Made by a program: the position numbers and the translations under genes | The notes under the pieces: model-generated | Told to the model about the DNA's origin: nothing | The model's database searches: none | Seen by the model: only the letters and a program-made list of their open reading frames with translations | Assembly (NCBI GenBank): GCA_905205065.1 | Contig: CAJLCI010000023.1 | Location: 1 to 42,768 of the forward strand | Direction of reading: 5' to 3' | DNA: 42,768 nucleotides | Origin: an uncultured Eubacteriales bacterium | Lineage (GTDB): Bacteria; Bacillota; Clostridia; Oscillospirales; CAG-272 | In this document: in pieces, positions 17,618 to 25,412 of the stretch | How positions within the stretch are numbered: position 1 is the first letter of the stretch | How the letters are laid out: the number at the start of each line of letters is the position of its first letter

Positions 17618-17959
17618 ATGAAATTGTTTGGAAGAAAGAAACGTGAGGACAGTCCGGCTTTTCGCCGGGATATGGCGAAAAAAATTGACGGTATGTCGGT
17701 AAAATATGTTACGGAACGACGTGACGACAGCGATACTTCCGGTGATTCTGTGATTGGTCGGAACGGATCGCTTATTGTAAAGGACAGAGAGCTTCTTGTT
17801 TATTCAAGTTCGGATATTGTATTTAGAGCTGAGATTGACAGGCTTTCAATGAGTCCGCTTCTTTCCGGAGAGGGAATAATACTTGAAGGAAACGACACGG
17901 AGCACGGTGGTACTCATAGAAAAATTATTGCTTATTATACATACTATCTAAAAACATAA
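17618..17959 (+). CDS. Small conserved protein of unknown function
   Basis: A 113-residue soluble protein with no signal peptide or membrane segment. The N-terminus is very basic (MKLFGRKKRED). The middle has MSVKYVTERRD and a central block VIGRNGSLIVKDRELLVYSS followed by VFRAEIDRLSMSPLLSGEGI, and the C-terminus ends in IIAYYTYYLK. I recall similar small proteins in gut Clostridia, but I cannot name a function. The ribosome binding site is GAGGGG about 8 nt upstream. It converges with proB, their stops being 3 bp apart, and leftward read-through from proB would be antisense to it. Confidence 0.75.
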   Translation: MKLFGRKKREDSPAFRRDMAKKIDGMSVKYVTERRDDSDTSGDSVIGRNGSLIVKDRELLVYSSSDIVFRAEIDRLSMSPLLSGEGIILEGNDTEHGGTHRKIIAYYTYYLKT

Positions 17960-17962
17960 GTG

Positions 17963-18766
17963 CTATTTTTCTTTTGGATAAAATACGGTTCCGATATGTT
18001 TTCCGTCAAGAAGCTCATAGAGGAGTTCTGGATTTTCTCCGTTTAACAAAAGCATCGGTATTCCGGCATTTGTTGAAATTTCAGCCGCATGAATTTTTGT
18101 GACTACTCCGCCGGTACCAAAATCTGATCCGGTGCCTCCGGCACAGTTTCGTATTTCGTCAGTTATTTCACTGACCGTTGAGATAAGATGCGCCTCCGGA
18201 TTCCGGTGCGGATCGGAATCGTAAAGTCCGTCGATATCACTGAGGTTTATAAGAAGGTCGGCATCGCACAAAACCGCGACGTGAGCGGCAAGTGTGTCGT
18301 TGTCTCCGAACTCGATTTCTTCAAAGGAAACGGTATCATTTTCGTTTACAATGGGTACGCATCCGAGATTCAAAAGAACCTCGAATGTGTTTTTTGCGTT
18401 TTGTCTGCATTCGTTATTATCAACGACTTCACGTGTTATAAGTACCTGGGCGACATTCTGACCGTAGCTGCTGAAAAACCGTTCATATATGCGCATAAGT
18501 TCAGCTTGTCCTATTGCAGCGAGAGCCTGTTTTTCTTCTGTAGATGCGGGCTTATGTCCGAAATTGAGCTTAGCTCTTCCTGCAGTAATGGCGCCGGAGG
18601 AAACGAGAATGATTTGTTTTCCTGAATTGACAAAATCAGAAAGTGTTCGTGAGAGAAGCTCTATACGGTGAAAATTAAGCTTGCCGCTTGTGTGGCTGAG
18701 AGATGACGAGCCGATTTTTATGACAACACGTTTAGCGTCTGTTACAATATTAGTTGAGAATTCCAT
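17963..18766 (-). CDS. proB: Glutamate 5-kinase, short form without PUA domain
   Basis: A 267-residue amino acid kinase that phosphorylates glutamate, the first step of proline synthesis. The motifs KIGSSSL, ILVSSGAITAGRAKL, VPIVNENDTVS, FGDNDTLAAHVAVLCDADLLI and GTGGVVTKIHAAEISTNAGI are those of glutamate 5-kinases. It ends after the kinase domain and lacks the C-terminal PUA domain (about 100 residues) of the E. coli enzyme; PUA-less forms are known. No proA lies next to it. AAAGAAAGG about 11 nt upstream supports the start. It is transcribed opposite to its neighbours. Confidence 0.93.
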   Translation of the reverse strand: MEFSTNIVTDAKRVVIKIGSSSLSHTSGKLNFHRIELLSRTLSDFVNSGKQIILVSSGAITAGRAKLNFGHKPASTEEKQALAAIGQAELMRIYERFFSSYGQNVAQVLITREVVDNNECRQNAKNTFEVLLNLGCVPIVNENDTVSFEEIEFGDNDTLAAHVAVLCDADLLINLSDIDGLYDSDPHRNPEAHLISTVSEITDEIRNCAGGTGSDFGTGGVVTKIHAAEISTNAGIPMLLLNGENPELLYELLDGKHIGTVFYPKEK

Positions 18767-19184
18767 AATATTGCAGGCCTTTCTTTAAATGATATTTCTA
18801 AAAAATTACGGAGCCGCCCCTGGCTATGCAGGCAGCGTGGGACGTTTTGTATTCCTGTTTGAATATAGATGCTCTTATTCAACGCTATGATATGACTATA
18901 CTGTAATATTGAATTCCGAATTAAAACAGTGTTTTTTCGAGCTGAAAAAAATAACGAATTTTTTTACAAAAAAGTGTTTTCTTTATGCAGAAAATGTATT
19001 ATAATGAATTTTGTATAATATGTGCTTTTTATGCGTTGTTTAAGATTAGATATAATATTATACAATATTTTGCACGGAAATGCAACGGAGATAATAAATA
19101 ATTATTTTATTTTCCGAAGGAAGAAAACATTGTGCCGAATTATAATAAAAAGGAATGTTTTTTAGTCGGCAGAACGGAGTGAAT
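18767..19184. other. Divergent intergenic region between proB and zapA
   Basis: About 420 bp, AT-rich toward zapA, with several TATAAT-like hexamers (for example near 19010-19016 and 19053-19058) but no convincing -35 partner. Near 18810-18842 is a short GC-rich segment (GCCCCTGGCTATGCAGGC) that could form a hairpin in the proB leader. No T-box or known riboswitch was recognised. Confidence 0.4.
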
Positions 19185-19550
19185 ATGAAGCAGAAATACA
19201 CGGTGACAGTAGCGGGAATGACGGTGAATCTTGTTTCCGACGAGCAAGAGGAGTATGTAAACGGACTCGTACGCCTTCTTGATCAGAGAATTAACGAAAT
19301 GGTTGTTTCAAGCAAGCATTGCAGCAAAAACGAGGCGCTCCTGTTTTGTACTATCGATTATTTTGACGACAAGATTAAAAATTCTCTGCGTTTTCAGCGT
19401 ATGCAGGAAACTATTGATAAGCTTACCGAAGAAAATGAAGAAATGCGAAAGAAATTAGGAATAAAGGCGAAGGCGGATATTGAAGATACTGATACCTCGG
19501 ATATGGTCGAAACTGTTAAAGCATCAGGCAAAAAGCGTGGTATAAGATAA
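19185..19550 (+). CDS. zapA: Cell division protein ZapA
   Basis: A 121-residue ZapA, which binds and bundles FtsZ at the division site. The N-terminal globular domain has the family pattern YTVTVAGMTVNLVSDEQEEYV, then a helix with LLDQRINEMV, followed by a coiled coil (about residues 60-95, MQETIDKLTEENEEMRKKLG). A charged tail of about 25 residues, ending KKRGIR, extends beyond the coiled coil. The start at 19185 is preceded by ACGGAGTG at good spacing; the upstream in-frame ATG at 19155 has its AAGGA almost touching it. It lies 11 bp before the U32 gene, a neighbour pair common in Clostridia. Confidence 0.9.
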   Translation: MKQKYTVTVAGMTVNLVSDEQEEYVNGLVRLLDQRINEMVVSSKHCSKNEALLFCTIDYFDDKIKNSLRFQRMQETIDKLTEENEEMRKKLGIKAKADIEDTDTSDMVETVKASGKKRGIR

Positions 19551-19561
19551 AGAATTAAAAT

Positions 19562-21838
19562 ATGCCTGAAAAAAATAAAATTAAAAATCCGCATGCAAAA
19601 AGAGTCAATGTGCACGGAGCAGACGGCCGACGCGGAGAAAAAGACAGATGCAGAGTAAAAGACAGACGCGGAGCAAAAAACAGATGTGGAGTAAAAGACG
19701 GATACGAAGCAAACATCGCGCGAAAGCCAAATGGCGGATATGGAACAAAATTCGGATACGAATTGAATACTGCACGCAGAATGGATACCTATTACGGCAA
19801 ATCCGCAGAGCTTTATGAAAAGACAAGAGACTCTTTGCCTCCGATAACAGAAAATACTGAGCTTCCGGAGCTGCTGGTTCCGTGTGGATCTGAGGAAGCG
19901 GTTCATGCCGCGGCAGAGAGCGGAGCGGATGCGGTGTATTGCGGCGGTAAAATACTGAATGCAAGAATGAATGCAAAAAATTTTGATGACGATGCATTAA
20001 AACGGACCGTTACATATTGCCGGGGAGTCGGTGTAAAGGTATATGTCACGCTTAATACACTTGTTTTTGATAGAGAGCTTCGCAAAGCTGCGGAATATGC
20101 GAAAATGCTTTATGATATCGGAGTTGATGCACTGATAGTAGCAGATGCAGGCCTGTGTATGCTTTTGAGGGAGTATCTTCCGGATTTAGAGCTTCATGCA
20201 AGTACCCAGCTTTCAGCACATAATCTTGCGGCGACGGAGGTACTTGGTGCTTTAGGTTTCAGCCGTGTCGTGCTTGCCAGAGAGATGAATCTTGCGGATA
20301 TTATGTATATATGTGAAAATTCTTCAATAGAAACCGAAATATTTGTACACGGAGCTCTCTGTGTAAGCAGATCAGGACAGTGTCTTATGAGTTCGGTTGT
20401 AGGCGGCAGAAGTGGAAACCGCGGAGAATGTGCACAGCCCTGCCGTCTCCCATATAACGGAAACTATCCGCTTTCTCTGAAAGATTTGTGTCTTGCCGGT
20501 CATATTACAGATTTAATTTCCTGCGGACTATCATGCCTGAAAATTGAGGGGAGAATGAAATCTCCGTCGTATATAAGCGGTGTAACTGCCATTTATAGGC
20601 GTTTGCTCGATGAACGAAGGAATGCTTCCTCCGCGGAGCTTGAAAAGCTAAAAAATATATTTTCAAGAAGCGGTTTTACCGATGGCTATTTTACAGGTGT
20701 CATCGGGAACCAAATGCTTGGTGTTCGCTCTGAGCATGATAAGGTAGAGAGCCGGCACGCTCAGACAGAAAGTCATGTGCATACAACAGAAGACTTACAC
20801 GTGCAGAATGATAGCATTCATGCGTATACAGAAGATCGGCACATACAGACAGAGAGTATTCATGCGAATGCAGAATACCGATGCATGCAAATAGAAAGTA
20901 GTCAGGCATATATAGAAGATCGACACACGCGGACATGCAGTAATCAGATGCGGTCGGAAAATAATACCATACAGGAAAAGAATGTACTTGCAGCATCAAT
21001 ACTTACTTCCGGAATTTTATCTTTTTCCGATATTATATCAGATACCGCTGAACTTGATGAAACTCAGGCCATTAAGAGACTGTCCGCTCCTTTTCCAAAG
21101 CAGGAAAGGCGAAAAACTGCTCGTTTCCTTTTTGCAGAACAGATTCCGGAATTTGCGGACGAGTACTTTGATGTTATTGCGCTTCCTCCCGATGAATTTG
21201 TAAGGTGTGCCGGAAAAAGAAAAAGTTTGGCAAATGCTGTGGTATTTCCATCGGTTATTCATGACAGCGAACTCAAAACTGCAAAAAAGCTTCTTGATAC
21301 GGCTCATTGTCTTGGTGCCGAGTATGCATATGTCGGAAATATGGGACACATAAATCTCGCGCGTGAAATCGGTTTTACGCTTTTTGGAGATTTCAGACTT
21401 AATGTAGTTAATTCCGCGTCTCCGATGCTTTATGGGCATCTGGGTGATTTTAAAGAATATATTCTTTCGCCGGAGCTTATTTTGCCTCAGGCGAGAGATA
21501 TTCATGCTGTAAAGAGTATGATAGTATATGGGCGTCTGCCTCTTATGATTCTTGAAAAAAGCTGCGGATCGGATCGGCTTACGGACAGAAGGGGAGCGGT
21601 TTTTCCAGTTTTCAAAGAAATGAACACAAGCGGAATTCGGTCAAGGGAGATTGTATATAACAGTTGTCCTGTCTGGATGGCTGACAGACAAAAAGAGCTC
21701 GGAGCTGCGGGAATTAAAAGTTATCATTTTGTTTTTTCTGATGAAACGAGGAGAGAAGTCGCATCGATTATCGAGGCATATCGGGATAAAAAGGCTCCTC
21801 CGACGGGCAAGACCATAAAAAGAATACAGAAAAAATAG
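19562..21838 (+). CDS. U32 family peptidase (RlhA/TrhP-like), repeat-expanded
   Basis: A 758-residue member of peptidase family U32. Characterised relatives are better known as RNA-hydroxylation proteins (RlhA on 23S rRNA, TrhP on tRNA) than as proteases. The conserved barrel begins near residue 102 (PELLVPCGSEEAVHAA). The U32 signature EIFVHGALCVSRSGQC, then CLMSS, GECAQPCR and CLKIEGRMKSP, supplies the four conserved cysteines expected for an iron-sulfur site. A C-terminal domain (about 495-745) follows. Two stretches look added: residues ~28-51 are Lys/Arg-rich hexapeptide repeats, and residues ~395-460 are His/Glu-rich 14-residue repeats such as IHAYTEDRHIQTES, lying between the two conserved halves. 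Both keep the frame. It probably forms an operon with zapA. No obvious ribosome binding site precedes the ATG. Confidence 0.88.
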   Translation: MPEKNKIKNPHAKRVNVHGADGRRGEKDRCRVKDRRGAKNRCGVKDGYEANIARKPNGGYGTKFGYELNTARRMDTYYGKSAELYEKTRDSLPPITENTELPELLVPCGSEEAVHAAAESGADAVYCGGKILNARMNAKNFDDDALKRTVTYCRGVGVKVYVTLNTLVFDRELRKAAEYAKMLYDIGVDALIVADAGLCMLLREYLPDLELHASTQLSAHNLAATEVLGALGFSRVVLAREMNLADIMYICENSSIETEIFVHGALCVSRSGQCLMSSVVGGRSGNRGECAQPCRLPYNGNYPLSLKDLCLAGHITDLISCGLSCLKIEGRMKSPSYISGVTAIYRRLLDERRNASSAELEKLKNIFSRSGFTDGYFTGVIGNQMLGVRSEHDKVESRHAQTESHVHTTEDLHVQNDSIHAYTEDRHIQTESIHANAEYRCMQIESSQAYIEDRHTRTCSNQMRSENNTIQEKNVLAASILTSGILSFSDIISDTAELDETQAIKRLSAPFPKQERRKTARFLFAEQIPEFADEYFDVIALPPDEFVRCAGKRKSLANAVVFPSVIHDSELKTAKKLLDTAHCLGAEYAYVGNMGHINLAREIGFTLFGDFRLNVVNSASPMLYGHLGDFKEYILSPELILPQARDIHAVKSMIVYGRLPLMILEKSCGSDRLTDRRGAVFPVFKEMNTSGIRSREIVYNSCPVWMADRQKELGAAGIKSYHFVFSDETRREVASIIEAYRDKKAPPTGKTIKRIQKK
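19643..19714 (+). repeat. 18-bp coding minisatellite, four units
   Basis: Four consecutive 18-bp units (19643-19660, 19661-19678, 19679-19696, 19697-19714) within the 5' end of the U32 gene, for example GACAGATGCAGAGTAAAA. They encode the hexapeptides DRCRVK, DRRGAK, NRCGVK and DGYEAN. A related, slightly longer unit precedes them at 19622-19642. Confidence 0.8.
20771..20938 (+). repeat. 42-bp coding minisatellite, four units
   Basis: Four diverged 42-bp units in register (20771-20812, 20813-20854, 20855-20896, 20897-20938), flanked by partial units at about 20744-20770 and 20939-20955. Each encodes 14 residues of the pattern S-x-H-A-x-T-E-D-R-H-x-Q-T-E. They sit in frame between the U32 domain and the C-terminal domain. 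Confidence 0.85.
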
Positions 21839-21962
21839 ATTTATTCTGACAGCATAACTATTTACGGATGAAAACTCCGCTGAGGAGTTTATCTTTATCG
21901 AATTTTTGAAAGGAAGTCTTTCGTCGGATTATATATCCGTCTGAAGGCAAACGGTAAAAAAA

Positions 21963-22406
21963 TTGAATCTTAATGTTAAAATAATAAAAACCAGAGTGGA
22001 TGCCGTAATTCCGCAGTATGCTACCGAAGGCTCGGCGGCGTGCGATCTTACCGCATGTATAGGGAGGAGTGTAACTTTAATGCCACATTGTATGGAGAAG
22101 ATTCCTACAGGGATTGCAATAGCTCCTGAGCAGAATGATGTGGTGGGACTTGTTTACAGTCGGAGTGGGATGGGAGCAAAGCACGGTATAACTCTTGCGA
22201 ACAGCGTTGGAGTTATTGATTCTGATTACCGCGGTGAAATTGTAGTGGCGCTTGTAAATCACAGCGATAAACCGTATATTTTGAATCCTGGAGACCGTAT
22301 TGCGCAGCTTATGTTTGTTCCGGTTTTTACGGCCCGATTTGTAGAAACGGATATGCTTCAGGATACTGAGCGCGGTACCGGAGGTTTTGGATCGACCGGA
22401 AAATAA
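21963..22406 (+). CDS. dut: dUTP diphosphatase (dUTPase)
   Basis: A 147-residue trimeric dUTPase that hydrolyses dUTP to dUMP and pyrophosphate. All five motifs are visible: GSAACDL, YSRSGMGAKHG (uracil/phosphate site), GVIDSDYRGEI with the catalytic aspartate, GDRIAQLMF, and the C-terminal P-loop-like RGTGGFGSTG. The start appears to be TTG at 21963 (MNLNVKIIK), since no in-frame ATG is available before the conserved N-terminal strand; the ribosome binding site is weak. A short hairpin AAACTCC/GGAGTTT (21872-21890) lies upstream in the gap after the U32 gene. It is 40 bp before the DUF4321 gene. Confidence 0.95.
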   Translation: MNLNVKIIKTRVDAVIPQYATEGSAACDLTACIGRSVTLMPHCMEKIPTGIAIAPEQNDVVGLVYSRSGMGAKHGITLANSVGVIDSDYRGEIVVALVNHSDKPYILNPGDRIAQLMFVPVFTARFVETDMLQDTERGTGGFGSTGK

Positions 22407-22446
22407 TTCGCCGGTATAGGTATGTACGAAAGGTATGTCAATAAGA

Positions 22447-22701
22447 ATGAAAAATGTACTGTACACTGTATTTTTAATCTGTGCCGGAGTGGTAGTGGGT
22501 TCGCTTATTGCAAATGTAACTTCAGAAATATCCTTTCTTTCCTGGCTCGGATATGGATTGAGTCTCGGCATAACGACGCCGCTTGTCCTTGATCTCGGAG
22601 TAATTACAATTACTTTTGCAATGACTTTTAATATGTCTGTTGCAGTTATTATATGTATGACTGTTGCAATCTGTCTCGGACGGAGGTTCAGACCGTGGTA
22701 A
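22447..22701 (+). CDS. DUF4321 small membrane protein
   Basis: An 84-residue protein with about two to three hydrophobic segments (VLYTVFLICAGVVVGSLIA near the start, then two more between about residues 35 and 80). It fits the DUF4321 family, which is often found just upstream of maf in Clostridia; the family role is unknown. The start at 22447 (MKNVLYTV) is preferred; the in-frame ATG at 22435 almost touches the GAAAGG site. Its last codons overlap the start of maf by 7 bp, so translation is probably coupled. Confidence 0.75.
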   Translation: MKNVLYTVFLICAGVVVGSLIANVTSEISFLSWLGYGLSLGITTPLVLDLGVITITFAMTFNMSVAVIICMTVAICLGRRFRPW

Positions 22702-23306
22702 AGTTAATTTTGGCTTCCGGGAGTACAAGGAGGCAGGAAATTCTTCATACACTTGGCATTAAATACTCGCTTCTTAAATGTAATGTGGACGAGACTGTGG
22801 CAATGATGCCTCCCGAAGATACGGTTCAGACTCTTGCCGCAAGAAAATGCACTGCGGCAAAAGCACTTTTACCGTGCGGGAATGAGAGATTTGTCGTAAT
22901 TGCAGCCGATACAGTTGTGTCATACGAGAACGAGATATTCGGCAAGCCGAAAGACAGGGAGGATGCCGTACATATGCTTTCCGCTCTCTCCGGAAGCATA
23001 CATCATGTTCATACAGGCATTGCTGTGTCTGACGGCTGTAAAATGACGGTGGAAAGTGAAACGACGAAAGTATTTTTCCGGGAACTCAGTATTGATGAAA
23101 TCAATAGGTATGTGGATTCCGGAGAACCGATGGACAAGGCCGGTGCATACGGCATTCAGGAGACCGGAGCTCTGTTTGTACGAAAAATATCAGGAGACTA
23201 TTTTAACGTCGTTGGTCTTCCTGTCTGTCGACTCGGAATAATACTTTCACGGGATTTCGGGATTGATCTTCTCGCTCTGTCGGAGGGAAATAAGAGGCAT
23301 TCGTAA
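22695..23306 (+). CDS. maf: Maf-family nucleoside triphosphate pyrophosphatase
   Basis: A 203-residue Maf protein. Bacterial Maf/YhdE enzymes hydrolyse dTTP/UTP and modified nucleotides to monophosphates, a house-cleaning function, and overexpression affects septation. Motifs are LILASGSTRRQEIL, NVDET, AADTVV, FGKPKDREDAVHML and DKAGAYGIQ. The start is the GTG at 22695, backed by CGGAGG 8 nt upstream and the family's usual N-terminus; the open frame extends further upstream only as a shadow over the DUF4321 gene. It overlaps that gene by 7 bp. Confidence 0.93.
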   Translation: MVKLILASGSTRRQEILHTLGIKYSLLKCNVDETVAMMPPEDTVQTLAARKCTAAKALLPCGNERFVVIAADTVVSYENEIFGKPKDREDAVHMLSALSGSIHHVHTGIAVSDGCKMTVESETTKVFFRELSIDEINRYVDSGEPMDKAGAYGIQETGALFVRKISGDYFNVVGLPVCRLGIILSRDFGIDLLALSEGNKRHS

Positions 23307-23422
23307 AGTTATCAGAATGCAGCGTTCCGATGCGTCAGTTTGCTTTGCCTGGTATAATGAAATAACTAAGAAATTGTTTCGGCGGAAAGCTGCCTTATGC
23401 AGAGAAGAGTTACATTAAAGTC

Positions 23423-23470
23423 AGACCGGACAAGAGACCGGACAAGAGACCGGGCAATAGACCGGACAAA
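23423..23470 (+). repeat. 12-bp tandem repeat, four units
   Basis: Four head-to-tail 12-bp units upstream of the penicillin-binding protein gene: AGACCGGACAAG twice exactly, then AGACCGGGCAAT and AGACCGGACAAA. They end 35 bp before the chosen start codon, so they lie in the probable 5' untranslated region. The rest of 23307-23505 holds no other recognisable signal. Confidence 0.85.
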
Positions 23471-23505
23471 CTCCGCGTATATGCTGAAAAGGTGTGTTCA
23501 TAAAA

Positions 23506-25332
23506 ATGAAAGAGGGAAAAAAACCTTCGGTAAAGAAAAAGAAAAACGAAAACACGAGAGAGAGCGGATTCGGATTCTCGTCACGTTATATGGCTTTAGG
23601 TTGGGGCTTTGCAGCTATTCTTGTTGTTTTTTTGTGCCGGGCATTATGGCTGGGAGGAAGTTCTCCGGTTTTGCCGGGACTTGTCAGCGCCGGTGAAATT
23701 GTAAAGGAAGTAACGGTTCCGGCCATTCGGGGGCAAATATATGATCGAAACGGAGTCTTGCTTGTTGGAAATTCTTATAAATACAGTCTGAAATGTAACG
23801 GGATTCAGTATCTTTATTCTGAAACAGGTGTGGAGGATCTTTATCTCTTGCTTTGCAGATTCGGCTGTGACGGCAAGTTTTCATCATATGAGGAGCTCGG
23901 AAGTTATCTTGAAAGCGGAAAAACGGTTACCTTATGTGATGATACCCCTATGGGCATGATTGCATATATAAAAAATGAACGTCCTGCCGGTCTTTCGGTT
24001 GAAAAGACCTGTGAGCGAACGTTTTATGACGAAGGATGTGCGTCGCATATACTTGGACATACGGGAAAAATTCAGGAATCTTCCGTAGAATATTACAGTG
24101 AGCTCGGCTATCCGATGGATGCAACTGTAGGTGTAGACGGAGCTGAAGCTGCGTTTGAGCAGTATCTTCACGGAACGGATGGAAAAATGCGAGTTACATA
24201 CGATTCGATAGGAAATACGCTTTCGGCTGAAATAATAACAGAACCTTCGGCTGGCAGCGATATTTACCTTACGATAGATATAGAGCTTCAGCGTACAGCA
24301 TATAATGCGCTTAAATCAAAAGCTGAGGAAGTAGGCTCTGAAGGCGGAGCGATGATTGCCTCCGATGTGTCAAACGGAGAGGTTATAGTCTGTGTTTCGT
24401 ATCCTTCATATACAGCGGAGCAGTATAAAAACGAATATAATATGCTTCTGAATGACATGTCGTCGCCTTTGTTTAACAGAGCAGTCAGCGGAAGATATGC
24501 TCCGGGTTCGATTATGAAGCTGTCAACTGCGGTCGCCGCGCTTGAAGAGGGGATTATTAAGCCTGAGGATACGATTACTGATCTCGGAAAATATGATTAC
24601 TATGAAGATAAAGGATACAGTCCTGTATGCTGGCTTTATAGCAAAAACGGATCGACTCATGGCGAGATTAATATTCGCCAGGCAATTATGCATTCCTGTA
24701 ACTATTTCTTTTTCGAGGTCGGACGTCTTACCGGTATCGATGCAATGAATGAGTGGAGTCTGAAATTGGGATTGGGCGAATTTTCCGGAATTGAACTTCC
24801 AGAGGCGTCCGCTGTTCTTGCGGGACCAGCTGATCGTTTAAAACGCGGCGGCTACTGGGGTGAGGGAGAAACACTTGCAGCTGCAATCGGACAGTCTGAC
24901 AATCTTTTTACGCCGTCTCAGCTGTGCTCATTCATTTCTGTGATTGCAGAAGGAGGAACAAAGTATGCCGAACATATGCTTCTTTCCGTTTACGATGAGA
25001 CCGGAAAAGCTGTTTACGAATATGAATCGGAAGTTCTTAAAAGTACTGAAATATCCGAAAGTACTTTAAATGTTGTCCGAGGAGGAATGTACGATGCGGC
25101 TCATACCGGCACAGTCGGATCTGTCTTTTTAGGGAAAAACTATGATATCGGCGGTAAAACGGGTACGGCGCAGATTTCCGAAGATAACTCAAATGCGTTA
25201 TTTGCGGCATATGCACCGTTTGACAGTCCTGAAATATCTGTTGTTTGTGTTCTCGAAAACGGTACGGACGGATTTAATGCGGCATATCCTGCAGAATCTT
25301 TTCTGACTGCATACTTTGAACAAACAAAATAA
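23506..25332 (+). CDS. Class B penicillin-binding protein (transpeptidase)
   Basis: A 608-residue peptidoglycan transpeptidase. A lysine-rich cytoplasmic N-terminus (residues 1-24) is followed by one membrane anchor (about 29-50, GWGFAAILVVFLCRALWLG). The dimerisation domain starts with the class B pattern AIRGQIYDRNG. The catalytic domain has SxxK as S335-I-M-K338, SxN as S397-C-N399 and KTG at 551-553 (GGKTGTAQ). It most resembles elongation/PBP2-type enzymes, but no rodA, mreBCD or ftsW is adjacent, so the exact role (elongation, division or sporulation) is open. The ATG at 23506 is chosen; an in-frame GTG at 23494 sits 1 nt after AAAAGG, which is too close. Confidence 0.92.
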   Translation: MKEGKKPSVKKKKNENTRESGFGFSSRYMALGWGFAAILVVFLCRALWLGGSSPVLPGLVSAGEIVKEVTVPAIRGQIYDRNGVLLVGNSYKYSLKCNGIQYLYSETGVEDLYLLLCRFGCDGKFSSYEELGSYLESGKTVTLCDDTPMGMIAYIKNERPAGLSVEKTCERTFYDEGCASHILGHTGKIQESSVEYYSELGYPMDATVGVDGAEAAFEQYLHGTDGKMRVTYDSIGNTLSAEIITEPSAGSDIYLTIDIELQRTAYNALKSKAEEVGSEGGAMIASDVSNGEVIVCVSYPSYTAEQYKNEYNMLLNDMSSPLFNRAVSGRYAPGSIMKLSTAVAALEEGIIKPEDTITDLGKYDYYEDKGYSPVCWLYSKNGSTHGEINIRQAIMHSCNYFFFEVGRLTGIDAMNEWSLKLGLGEFSGIELPEASAVLAGPADRLKRGGYWGEGETLAAAIGQSDNLFTPSQLCSFISVIAEGGTKYAEHMLLSVYDETGKAVYEYESEVLKSTEISESTLNVVRGGMYDAAHTGTVGSVFLGKNYDIGGKTGTAQISEDNSNALFAAYAPFDSPEISVVCVLENGTDGFNAAYPAESFLTAYFEQTK

Positions 25333-25412
25333 TACCCGTACGGTTAATTTCATCCGCACGGATATTCGATAAACAGTATACCAAAAAGCATATGTGAAAG
25401 CGTGATATTTGT

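Noticed and set aside
19394..19906. 170-codon minus-strand frame over the zapA end and U32 start
   Set aside because: It is antisense to supported genes, and its Ser/Val/Cys-rich repeats simply mirror the 18-bp minisatellite.
20744..20955. Regular 42-bp repeats looked like a CRISPR array
   Set aside because: There are no distinct spacers; the units abut, diverge throughout, and are an open reading frame in register.
21872..21890. Possible terminator between the U32 gene and dut
   Set aside because: The stem is only 7 bp and AT-rich, and the following T content is interrupted, so it is too weak to annotate as a terminator.
23397..23696. 99-codon plus-strand frame over the 12-bp repeats, rich in Arg/Asp
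   Set aside because: It reads out of frame through the start of the penicillin-binding protein and has no family resemblance.
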